DNA from: Spirochaetae bacterium HGW-Spirochaetae-1
GTDB lineage: Bacteria > Spirochaetota > UBA4802 > UBA5550
Reading direction: 5' to 3'
DNA length: 64,000 nt
Assembly: GCA_002839375.1 (NCBI GenBank)
Contig: PGXY01000005.1
Span: 1-64,000 of the forward strand
Shown here: positions 1 to 7,223 of the stretch, piece by piece
How positions within the stretch are numbered: position 1 is the first letter of the stretch
Layout: the number at the start of each line of letters is the position of its first letter
Notes under the pieces: model-generated
What the model was told of the DNA's origin: nothing
The model's input: only the letters and a program-made list of their open reading frames with translations
The model's database searches: none
Position numbers and translations under genes: made by a program

Positions 1-32
1 CTTTCAAAAGAAGAGAAAACCTGTTGGCAGTC

Positions 33-57
33 AACCCTTCTTTAACAAGAAAGGGTT
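33..57 (-). terminator. Possible terminator hairpin downstream of the small hypothetical gene
   Basis: AACCCTT and AAGGGTT form a perfect 7-bp stem around an 11-nt loop. It lies just past the stop codon of the minus-strand gene that ends at 102. The minus strand shows no clear T-run after the stem, so factor-independent termination is only a suggestion. Confidence 0.35.
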
Positions 58-101
58 GCACTTGTTACTTGAATCCAAGTATAATAATTCGACTTTCCCA
101 T

Positions 102-419
102 CTATATAATTTTTATAATCCGACAGAGTAAAACGTCATTATAACTGTTTTCCTGTTTCTCTACGGCGGTAACTTCAAAGATAAATGTTTTAGTTTCAAG
201 CCTCTCGGCTTTTTTTAGTTCAGAAAATTCGTCTATATTCTCCCATTTAAAGATCAGGGCTTTATGCGCAATATGGGCTTCATGCATCGTCGTCCAATTG
301 TTATCTCCAGCATAACGGACCGTAGTCTGATATTTTTTACCTGCTGTTACCTGATGGGCAAGGCCATTACTGTTAATTTTCGGGTATTCATTTTCGTCGT
401 GCATAATTTTTCTACCCAT
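102..419 (-). CDS. Small hypothetical protein
   Basis: A 105-residue ORF I do not recognise. It is soluble in appearance: no signal peptide or membrane segment, mixed charge, and a lysine/glutamate-rich middle (about residues 60-80). An internal Met at residue 6 is an alternative start, and no strong ribosome binding site separates the two. It sits alone between a hairpin at 33-57 and a partial repeat copy at 431-491, and has lower GC than the next gene, which suggests accessory DNA. It could be the surviving part of a longer gene; the reading frame itself is intact. Confidence 0.45.
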   Translation of the reverse strand: MGRKIMHDENEYPKINSNGLAHQVTAGKKYQTTVRYAGDNNWTTMHEAHIAHKALIFKWENIDEFSELKKAERLETKTFIFEVTAVEKQENSYNDVLLCRIIKII

Positions 420-430
420 TAAATAAATCA

Positions 431-491
431 GGATTATTAGAGGTTAGAGCCGGGACCGATTGTTCCGGGAAGGCAGGGATTTTTTATACTT
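431..491 (+). repeat. Partial copy of interspersed repeat family A
   Basis: Contains the family A landmarks GATTATTAG, then TTCCGGGAAGGCAGGG followed by a T-run, but lacks the 5' two thirds of the element. The rest of the 420-559 spacer shows nothing else recognisable. Confidence 0.6.
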
Positions 492-559
492 TAAACAATG
501 ATCGCATAGTTTGATTGTCCTTTTCCTATCATGTTCCCGATAAAAATCCACTCTCACGA

Positions 560-1972
560 TCAGTCCATATATCCACGTTTCCGCAGGAATGCCGCGTAGT
601 GTATGAAATGTGAAAGCGCCTTAAACCCGTAGACGGGATGTTCAATATAATAGACTTCTTTTTCCCGGAAGTATTCCCTGGCGTATTCCGACACCTCCTT
701 GAATACAACAGGTGTTATGGGCTTTTTCCCTTCACGGACAAAATCCAGGAAGGAATTGTTTATCAGGTGTGCGAAAGGATCTTCTGGGCTCTGCGGGGGG
801 ATGCAGACCGGGGCGACAATATCGATATTTTCATCTTCGAGCATGGCCCTGACCATTTCCTTCATGCCGCCCAGGAATCCCGAACCGGTTACATCGAGGG
901 GATTGTCGGGCATGGCAAATTCCGGAAGGATCTCCCTGAGCCGGGCCTCTGTTTTTTTTGAGAGATGAGGAAGTGATATTCCTTCCGATTCGCAGAGGTC
1001 GGCATAGAGCCCGCAGAGCCCGCCTGAAAATGTGCAGATGCCGAGACCCTTGCCCCGGGGCAGTTCGCACCGGGAAAAGATGGCGGCCGTATCAACCATT
1101 TCCTCAACGGTATCAACACGGATAATGCCCGTCTGCGCGAAGAAGCCGTCCAGTATTTTATCATTGCCTGCCAGGGCCCCGGTATGCGACTGTGCCGCCT
1201 TTCGTGCCTTTTCAGAGCGCCCGACCTTGAGAAAAATGATGGGGATTCTTTTTTCCAGGGCCTGGAGCGCCAGAGCTCTCAATTTCCCCGTATCCCTGAA
1301 CTGCTCGATAAAGCCCGTAATAATTCTCGTATGTTCGTCATGAATGAAATATTCGAGACAATCCTCCACCGTAAGTCGGGCCTCATTCCCCGTTGTTGCG
1401 CAGAGGGACACACCCGGCGTTTTCGCCAGCATCTTGGTCATGATCAGTTCCGTCGTGGCCCCGCTCTGTCCCACGATTCCTACGGGACCTGCCCGGAGTT
1501 TCCCTTCTACACCGCGGCCGCAGAAGACCGAAGTATCACGGGCGAGGTTCAGGAAGCCGAGACAGTTCGGCCCCATCATGATGACGTCGTTTTCTTGACA
1601 ATAGGTCTTCAGTTCCTCCTGTTTCTCCCTGCCTTCCTGGCCCACTTCGGAGAAACCCGACGAGATCACGAGAATATGTTTTATGCCCCTGTTCCGGAGC
1701 TCCATGACTGTTTTAAGGACGATGCCGCTTTTTACAATGAGCACGGCGAAATCGATAAGCCCTTCGGGAAGCTCGCCAATGCTTCTATAGGCTTTGAATC
1801 CATAAAGCTCGTCCAGCTTGGGGTTGACGGGATAGAGCTTACCGGTAAACCCCGATTCCATGGCGTTCGCAAAGATATTACCAAACCATTGATTATTGGG
1901 AGTCGCTCCTATGACGGCGATATGCCGCGGTGAAAAAAAAGACTGCAGTTCATTAAGTCTGTTTTGGTCCAT
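560..1972 (-). CDS. CoA-binding protein, ADP-forming acyl-CoA synthetase alpha-type subunit
   Basis: This 470-residue protein matches the alpha part of NDP-forming acetyl/acyl-CoA synthetases, which interconvert acyl-CoA + ADP + Pi and acid + CoA + ATP. An N-terminal Rossmann CoA-binding domain (about 8-135, with IAVIGATPN near 18) is followed by two succinyl-CoA-ligase flavodoxin-like domains (GQSGAT near 168; SHTGALAG at 262-269, whose His263 matches the phosphohistidine of the family). The ATP-grasp beta domain is absent, and no neighbouring gene supplies it. It is therefore either half of a split enzyme with a distant partner or a CoA-binding protein with another role. The initiating ATG has no strong SD. 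Family call is firm; substrate unknown. Confidence 0.85.
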   Translation of the reverse strand: MDQNRLNELQSFFSPRHIAVIGATPNNQWFGNIFANAMESGFTGKLYPVNPKLDELYGFKAYRSIGELPEGLIDFAVLIVKSGIVLKTVMELRNRGIKHILVISSGFSEVGQEGREKQEELKTYCQENDVIMMGPNCLGFLNLARDTSVFCGRGVEGKLRAGPVGIVGQSGATTELIMTKMLAKTPGVSLCATTGNEARLTVEDCLEYFIHDEHTRIITGFIEQFRDTGKLRALALQALEKRIPIIFLKVGRSEKARKAAQSHTGALAGNDKILDGFFAQTGIIRVDTVEEMVDTAAIFSRCELPRGKGLGICTFSGGLCGLYADLCESEGISLPHLSKKTEARLREILPEFAMPDNPLDVTGSGFLGGMKEMVRAMLEDENIDIVAPVCIPPQSPEDPFAHLINNSFLDFVREGKKPITPVVFKEVSEYAREYFREKEVYYIEHPVYGFKALSHFIHYAAFLRKRGYMD

Positions 1973-2118
1973 AATTATTTCATATCCGGGTCAGTAGAGA
2001 TTTTTTCGATCGTGTTTTGGGGATATGGAGATGGCAAGTCTTTTTTATAACGCAGCCGGTCATGTTCCTGGCGAACAATATATTTAATTCTCAACAAAAA
2101 GTTCCATGGACAACTCTA

Positions 2119-2991
2119 TCAGGCGCCGTGCTCCCCGTTTCCCGGATACACTTCCGGGGTAAGGCGGTTATAGGCCGTCACTATACCAAGGATGAAGAGC
2201 ATGACCCCGGACCCGAGGGCTGCGTCATAATAGGGCGGAGCGGTAAGGGCAATGCGGATAAGCACCGTTGCCAGGGCGAACCCGGTATTGCGGAAGACTA
2301 CCATGTAAGTGTGCGTATACCGTGTGGCGATTAAGACAATGAGGATGTCACTGAAAATCAGGATAGTGTAAAACAGGTTAAAAATATCAAGTGTTTCTGT
2401 ACCCGTGACAAAGAGACAACAATTATAGATTATGATATAGACAAAAATACTGAGCAGGAGCAAGGACACTATCTTTTTCGCAATAATAAAATTGGACTGC
2501 TCATCGGCATCCACGGTAAAAAGATGGTTCTTTATTGACCGGTAATAAAAAACAAGCCCGATAAAAATGAAGAGAGCGCCGCTGGCGTCAGAGATAATGG
2601 GAAGAACCGATGCTGACACTTCCGTCCACTTGAGGGGTTCATGGTACAGGGAGAACTCCTTGAAAGACTGGCGAAGCAGAATAAGGGAGAATATTTCGAA
2701 CTGTTTCCCCACCGATCGCGAAACAGACTGGGCAATTCCCAGAATGAGTTCGATCACCTCGATTATAAGAAGGAGGGTAAAGGCGATGCTGATGGCATGA
2801 AGGTGGTTGCGGGGAATGAACGCTCCCAGGGAGCGGGGAAGAATATCCCTCATGTTCAGATCGATAAGAACCAGTGATACAAGATATACCACAACAAGAA
2901 CAATACCGAGAAACTGCCGGGTAACATTTTCTTCCCATAACTCATTGATGACGTCAAAAATTCTTGAGAGTCCCGTCAGCAGTATTCCCAT
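2119..2991 (-). CDS. Multi-pass inner-membrane protein of unknown function
   Basis: A 290-residue hydrophobic protein with about seven predicted membrane segments (roughly 25-45, 65-88, 130-148, 170-190, 205-222, 235-252 and 262-278), with charged loops between them. No catalytic motif or known family is recognisable. A GGAAGAAT Shine-Dalgarno sequence sits right before the ATG, supporting this start. It follows the acyl-CoA synthetase-like gene on the same strand with a spacer of about 150 bp, and directly upstream lies the remnant of a GGDEF gene on the opposite strand. The seven-helix layout recalls sensory N-terminal modules, but no output domain is attached. Confidence 0.6.
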   Translation of the reverse strand: MGILLTGLSRIFDVINELWEENVTRQFLGIVLVVVYLVSLVLIDLNMRDILPRSLGAFIPRNHLHAISIAFTLLLIIEVIELILGIAQSVSRSVGKQFEIFSLILLRQSFKEFSLYHEPLKWTEVSASVLPIISDASGALFIFIGLVFYYRSIKNHLFTVDADEQSNFIIAKKIVSLLLLSIFVYIIIYNCCLFVTGTETLDIFNLFYTILIFSDILIVLIATRYTHTYMVVFRNTGFALATVLIRIALTAPPYYDAALGSGVMLFILGIVTAYNRLTPEVYPGNGEHGA

Positions 2992-3129
2992 ATTCTTCCT
3001 TATGGCTTTATAATTAGACGTGCATACGGCATGAGCCGTTATTATTACAGTGGATTACTCCCTTCCCTGCTCTACTATTATAAATATCACTCTACCGAGG
3101 ACCTTGTCAATAATTAAATCCCCCTTTGA

Positions 3130-3300
3130 AACTTGGCCATTCCACATAACTTTTCGGCGCCGGCTGATGTAGTGACGATCAGCCTGGGATACTCTTCTGT
3201 GGTTCCCGGACCCGATATTTTTCCTGAGAGCCTGATTGAAATGGCCGACCAGGCTCTCTATCATGCGAAAAATTCCGGGCGCAACAGAATTTCTGAATAA
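3130..3300 (+). pseudogene. C-terminal remnant of a GGDEF (diguanylate cyclase) domain
   Basis: An open frame from 3130 to the TAA at 3298-3300 encodes about 56 residues that read as the end of a GGDEF domain: LAIPHNFS, then VVTISLGYSS, then IEMADQALYHAKNSGRNRI. These correspond to the last beta strand (VTxSxG) and the ADxALYxAKxxGRN helix of the family. An in-frame TGA at 3127 precedes it, and no GGDEF signature, start codon or SD is present, so the 5' part of the gene has been lost. The rest of 2992-3460 shows no other gene. Confidence 0.75.
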
Positions 3301-3460
3301 AATAAAAATACAGTATAATACTTTTAGATATACTCTATTGTAAATAAAAAACCGGTTCATGAGACCGAATGTCTCATAACGGATTTCCCGCGCGATTCTG
3401 ATGAACAGTTCCGCCCGTGGTTCGTTCTTCTGTCCTTTTGTATCCGCTTTAGAATTTGCC

Positions 3461-3490
3461 TTGACTATTATGGCAATTAATTTCTATACT
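3461..3490 (+). promoter_or_regulatory. Putative sigma70-type promoter for the WD40 gene
   Basis: TTGACT (3461-3466) and TATACT (3485-3490) are separated by 18 bp, close to the consensus, and lie about 95 bp ahead of the WD40 start codon. Confidence 0.5.
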
Positions 3491-3586
3491 TTTACCGAGT
3501 TTTCCATAAAACTGTTATTGTAAGTTCGCATACGAATAATGAGTGCATACCAGAAAGTTAATTCCATTCTATTCTGAGGTGATGAC

Positions 3587-4570
3587 ATGATCTTTAAAAT
3601 AAGGTACTTTGCTTTTTGTTTTATAATTATTTCAGGACTTATTTTTGCAGGATATGCTAAAAACATTATAATCAAGGGAATCTGGTCCGCTAAGGGCCAT
3701 TATGATCAAATCATATCTGTTGATTTCAATTATAATAACGAGATTGTTGCAACCGGTTCAGATGTTAGAGATAAAACTGTTAAATTATGGGATTCCAAAA
3801 ATGGAAAGCTTTTAAAAACAATAGAGACCGATGCAAACTGGCATGTGGCTTTTCATCCAAAAAAAAATATTCTGGTCAGTTCCGGTAATAATACAATTGT
3901 TATATGGGACGTAGACGGCTCAAAAATAATTAATAAAATTGATGATAAAATTTTTTCTGTGAGGACACTGGCATTCTCGCCTGATGGAAAATATTTTGCC
4001 ACCGGAGATTTAAGCAATGTAATAAAGTTGTGGGATGGAGATACGGGAAATTTTATAAAAGAGTTTAAAACAGGCGGGGGCGATTGTTTTACTCTTGATT
4101 TTAGTCCTGACGGAAAATATGTAAGTGGCGGAGGTAATCCGGACTTTTACATCTGGGATATCAGTACCGGCAATATTGTTCATACACTAAAAACATATAC
4201 GGAAGACATGAGATATGACGCGAATATCGATACTTTTTCCGTAGCATTCAGTCCCGATACTAAAATGCTCGCTTCAGGCGGCGCTGATCATAAAATAAGA
4301 TTATGGGATGTTACGACAGGTCTATTATTGAAAGTCTACAAGGTTCCTCCCGCACGTATAAATAAAGTTGAATTTTCTCCAGATGGGAAAATATTGGTTT
4401 TCGGCACTTATAAAATACTTGGAGTATTAAATGTTTCTACCGGGCAAATATCTGAGATAAAGAATGCCCACAAGGGTGCGGTAACCGACCTTGATTTTAG
4501 TTCAGACGGAAAGTTTTTCGCTACCGGTGCCAAAGATAAAATATTAAAGATGTGGCGGGTTTTACCCTGA
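3587..4570 (+). CDS. Exported WD40-repeat beta-propeller protein
   Basis: A 327-residue protein with an N-terminal hydrophobic signal or anchor (about 5-24) and seven WD40-like blades that fill the rest. Blade ends are visible as VKLWDSKNG, IVIWDVDGS, IKLWDGDTG, FYIWDISTG, IRLWDVTTG, a degenerate LGVLNVSTG and a final LKMWRVLP. Seven blades make one closed propeller, probably periplasmic or surface-exposed and acting as a protein-binding platform. No catalytic domain is attached. An AGGTGATGAC Shine-Dalgarno sequence precedes the ATG. The gene is noticeably more AT-rich than the flanking operons, so recent acquisition is plausible. Confidence 0.85.
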   Translation: MIFKIRYFAFCFIIISGLIFAGYAKNIIIKGIWSAKGHYDQIISVDFNYNNEIVATGSDVRDKTVKLWDSKNGKLLKTIETDANWHVAFHPKKNILVSSGNNTIVIWDVDGSKIINKIDDKIFSVRTLAFSPDGKYFATGDLSNVIKLWDGDTGNFIKEFKTGGGDCFTLDFSPDGKYVSGGGNPDFYIWDISTGNIVHTLKTYTEDMRYDANIDTFSVAFSPDTKMLASGGADHKIRLWDVTTGLLLKVYKVPPARINKVEFSPDGKILVFGTYKILGVLNVSTGQISEIKNAHKGAVTDLDFSSDGKFFATGAKDKILKMWRVLP

Positions 4571-4645
4571 CGAGAGGACAAAAATTTTATATTTTTAGAA
4601 GTATATACTTACGGGCAGGCTAAAGGATGCTTTTTTTATAGCGTT

Positions 4646-4671
4646 AAAAAAAGGGGCGCGGGCCGCGTCCC
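4646..4671 (-). terminator. Rho-independent terminator of the twin-CX3C gene
   Basis: On the minus strand a GC-rich hairpin (arms GGGACGC / GCGCCCC) is followed directly by seven T residues, 20-45 bp beyond the stop codon at 4693. Confidence 0.75.
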
Positions 4672-4692
4672 GGCCTCCAGGGATAATCCACT

Positions 4693-5142
4693 TTACCACA
4701 CATTAACCCCACGATTCCGCTTCATGCTCTCTTTGCATTTCTTTAGGCAGTCATATTTCATGGACGGGTCCAGCATGCCGCAGCGCTTTTCGCATACTGC
4801 ATCGTCGGGATTCTTTTTCAGGGGTTCCACGGAATCATCACTGTCGGTCGTTCCCCTGAACTTATCCAGGCAGATGCGCATACACCGCAGGTTCTCCACG
4901 CCCTCGAAGGAGGAGCATAGCTGTTCGCATTCCTCCATATGTTTCGATACCTTGCCGGCTCCGGGTGCCCGGTTTTTTTTCATGGTACGCACGCACGTTT
5001 GCACACATTGATATTTGCCCTGGCCCGTCATGGAGCTGCAGCGCTCCAGGCATATGGCATAAGGATCTTCCCCGGACAAGAGGCGCTCCGCGGGAAAAAG
5101 CAAAAATAAAGCCGAGGCGATTATTACACATATCCTTGCCAT
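4693..5142 (-). CDS. Secreted cysteine-rich protein with three twin-CX3C repeats
   Basis: A 149-residue protein with an N-terminal signal peptide (about 1-23) and twelve cysteines in three copies of the spacing C-x3-C-x10-C-x3-C: CLERC..CVQTC, CEQLC..CMRIC and CEKRC..CLKKC. The spacing is identical in all three. Twin CX3C motifs usually make two antiparallel helices joined by two disulfides, as in small Tim or CHCH-type helical hairpins. The export signal fits disulfide formation in the periplasm. Two copies end in a basic MKKN or MKRN tail and they are joined by acidic or Pro/Gly-rich linkers. Function is unknown; a metal-binding or redox role is possible. A strong terminator follows. Confidence 0.7.
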   Translation of the reverse strand: MARICVIIASALFLLFPAERLLSGEDPYAICLERCSSMTGQGKYQCVQTCVRTMKKNRAPGAGKVSKHMEECEQLCSSFEGVENLRCMRICLDKFRGTTDSDDSVEPLKKNPDDAVCEKRCGMLDPSMKYDCLKKCKESMKRNRGVNVW

Positions 5143-5194
5143 AATGGGTGATTATAAAGTGGTCCCGTGTAAATGGCAATGAATTTTTGTCTGT

Positions 5195-6004
5195 TCAGTT
5201 TTCTGTAGACGTATATTCCGCCATCGTTAGCTTCAGTTCCTCCATCCCAAAAGGTTCACCATGGGCGGGATAGATAACCCTTGCGCCAGAATCTGCGAGG
5301 CGCTCCCAACCTGTATAGACCTCGCCCATATCGGCAAGCCATATGGGCCGGCGTCGGCAGAAGCAGTAATTTAAAAGATTCATGGCCGCATCGCCGACAA
5401 AGGCCCGTCCGTCATCCATGACCACTGAAATCGAATCATCGGTATGCCCCGGCGTATATACGATCCTCCCTTCGACGCCCAGGGACCTGAGCACATCATT
5501 GTCGTTTCCCGGTACAATGTGGTCCTTCATGGTTATTTCAACGGGCGGGTAGGAATGATCACTGCTGTCCTTGAAAAGGGAAAAGACCCTGAATGAATAA
5601 TAGGTGCAAGCATTGAGGGGGTGCATGTTCATATCGGGCTTCCCGATTTTCAGGTTATCCACAGCATTCCGGTGAAGTATGAGACGCGCCCCGCTCTCAC
5701 GGCGCAGGCGGGCCGCAAACCCGCAGTGATCGTCGTGGTGATGGGTGAGCAGAATATAACTGATATCATGGACATCGATACCGAGACCCTTCAGACCGGA
5801 AAGAAATTTGTCATAGGAATGGGGATAATAGGTATCGATGAGGATATATCCGCCACGGCAGGGGAGCAGGTACATCCTGGAAAAACCGATTTCAACAAAG
5901 GCCGTATCACCGCCATGGCGCGGCTTGACAAGTACCGCGATTATAAGGCACAGTATGAGAATCCCGGCCAGAAGAAACAGAATTCTTTTATTTTTCTTTT
6001 TCAT
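5195..6004 (-). CDS. Membrane-anchored metallo-beta-lactamase-fold hydrolase
   Basis: A 269-residue MBL-fold protein with a single N-terminal membrane segment (about 8-26) after a KKKNKR cytoplasmic tail, so the enzyme domain should face the periplasm. The metal-binding signature HHHDDH is at 88-93. Further ligands are in GHTDD (near 187), FVGDA (near 203) and YPAHGE (near 248). Such proteins hydrolyse thioesters, lactones, phosphodiesters or related bonds; the substrate cannot be read from sequence. It is transcribed divergently from a TetR gene across two palindromic operators, so that regulator probably controls it in response to a small hydrophobic ligand. Confidence 0.85.
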   Translation of the reverse strand: MKKKNKRILFLLAGILILCLIIAVLVKPRHGGDTAFVEIGFSRMYLLPCRGGYILIDTYYPHSYDKFLSGLKGLGIDVHDISYILLTHHHDDHCGFAARLRRESGARLILHRNAVDNLKIGKPDMNMHPLNACTYYSFRVFSLFKDSSDHSYPPVEITMKDHIVPGNDNDVLRSLGVEGRIVYTPGHTDDSISVVMDDGRAFVGDAAMNLLNYCFCRRRPIWLADMGEVYTGWERLADSGARVIYPAHGEPFGMEELKLTMAEYTSTEN

Positions 6005-6067
6005 AGATCAGCTCCTGTGAAAATTGGCAGGATAACGATATGGCCTTTGCCACTATTTACTTTCAAT

Positions 6068-6116
6068 ATATGAACTTTTGTTCATATTGTCAAGAAAAAC
6101 ATGAACTTTAATTCAT
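6068..6116. promoter_or_regulatory. Tandem palindromic operators in the MBL/TetR divergent promoter region
   Basis: 6068-6087 is a perfect 20-bp palindrome (ATATGAAC-TTTT-GTTCATAT). 6101-6116 repeats the motif with one mismatch (ATGAAC-TTTA-ATTCAT). Their centres are 31 bp apart, about three helical turns, so two repressor dimers could bind on the same face. The position between the two divergent starts fits autoregulation by the TetR protein. Confidence 0.75.
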
Positions 6117-6186
6117 AATTTTATTGAAAAAATTCCCGATTCCTGTTACAGATACCGGCATAAAGCCCCTGCCATCAAGGGGCTCT

Positions 6187-6205
6187 GTCCCCTGAAAAAG
6201 GGGAC
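6187..6205 (+). other. Hairpin in the leader of the TetR gene
   Basis: GTCCCC and GGGGAC form a 6-bp stem around TGAAAAA about 30 bp before the TetR start codon. It could act as an attenuator or pausing hairpin, but no T-run follows. Confidence 0.3.
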
Positions 6206-6236
6206 TGCATCCTTATTAGAAAAGGGGGAAATATCC

Positions 6237-6845
6237 ATGGCGTCACAAACACGGGAGCCGGTACAGGAACGGGGCATCGAGACCCGGAACAGGATAATCG
6301 AGGCGGCGAAGAAGCTTTTTTCAGAAAAGGGCTTTTACCGGACTAACACCAAGGAAATCGCAAAGGAGGCTGGCGTGGCCGTGGGGTCCTTCTACATGTA
6401 TTTCGAGGATAAGAAACCCCTGTTCCTGGAAATATTCCGATCCTATTACCGGGAAATCACCGAGGAGGTTCTGAACCGGGACCTACAGCTGCTGACGGCT
6501 GAGAAGGATACAAAAATTCTTATCAATTCCCTGATAGACATGCTCTACAGAGCCCATACCCTGGCGCCGCAGTTTCACCGCGAGGCCATGGCTATGATCT
6601 ACGCCGACGAAGAAGTCCGGGCAATAAACGATGAGGAAGAGGAGCGGGTGATCTCCCTGCTCATGAATTTTATTGAACTGCACCGGGACAGGGTCAGGGT
6701 CAAAGACTTTGAGGCCGCAGCCCGTGTTGTCCATAAATCCGCCGAGGAAGTGATCCATGCCATGAAAATTTTCGGTCCAAAAATCAGCGAGGGAAGAATG
6801 CTGAAGGAACTCAAGGAGATGATACACCGCTATCTTTTTGAATAA
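6237..6845 (+). CDS. TetR/AcrR-family transcriptional regulator
   Basis: A 202-residue one-component repressor. The N-terminal helix-turn-helix is clear: ETRNRIIEAAKKLFSEKG (about 15-32), TNTKEIAKEAGVAVGSFYMYF (38-58), followed by the typical DKKPLFLEIF linker. The C-terminal helical half is the ligand-binding and dimer domain, with no specific family recognisable. An AAAGGGGGAAA Shine-Dalgarno sequence supports this ATG. Divergent from the metallo-hydrolase gene with tandem palindromes in between, so control of both genes is the simplest reading. The 3' end overlaps the convergent XRE gene by 35 bp. Confidence 0.9.
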   Translation: MASQTREPVQERGIETRNRIIEAAKKLFSEKGFYRTNTKEIAKEAGVAVGSFYMYFEDKKPLFLEIFRSYYREITEEVLNRDLQLLTAEKDTKILINSLIDMLYRAHTLAPQFHREAMAMIYADEEVRAINDEEEERVISLLMNFIELHRDRVRVKDFEAAARVVHKSAEEVIHAMKIFGPKISEGRMLKELKEMIHRYLFE

Positions 6846-7056
6846 AATAATCCAGATTCTTGCCATAGATACGGGCAAAGGCCATCAGTTCAATGATGTC
6901 GATACGCCGTTCACCCGATTCACATTTTGAGATGTAGGACTGGTGCCGCTTGAGCAAATGTGCAACCTGGACCTGGGTCAGGCCCGATTCAGACCGTGCT
7001 TTCCTGAGGCGCAGCAGGAATAAACGGTATTCTTCTGTGTAAATTGACTTATTCAA
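6811..7056 (-). CDS. Small XRE-family helix-turn-helix regulator
   Basis: An 81-residue protein that is almost entirely a Cro/C1-type HTH (about 10-66): LRKARSESGLTQVQVAHLLKR, then HQSYISKCESGERRIDIIELMAFA. Such single-domain proteins act as small DNA-binding repressors or antitoxins. The frame opens with TTG at 7054-7056, and no ATG lies upstream in frame. The 3' end overlaps the convergent TetR gene by 35 bp, so transcription of one should interfere with the other. No toxin partner is adjacent. Confidence 0.8.
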   Translation of the reverse strand: MNKSIYTEEYRLFLLRLRKARSESGLTQVQVAHLLKRHQSYISKCESGERRIDIIELMAFARIYGKNLDYFIQKDSGVSSP

Positions 7057-7223
7057 GTTCTGGTAACTTATTTTTTTTTACTTGTAATTATAATAAACCT
7101 ATATTATTATCCCAAACTAGGATAGAGTTAAATATTTCAAAAAATTGAATTTTTTCTCTTTTATGGCGTCTTTTTATCATAAATAAAACTATATTGCAAT
7201 AAATAAATGCACTCTAAGCAGTT

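Noticed and set aside
3055-3360. A 101-codon minus-strand frame opposite the GGDEF remnant
   Set aside because: It is the antisense of a fragment that reads clearly as GGDEF on the plus strand.
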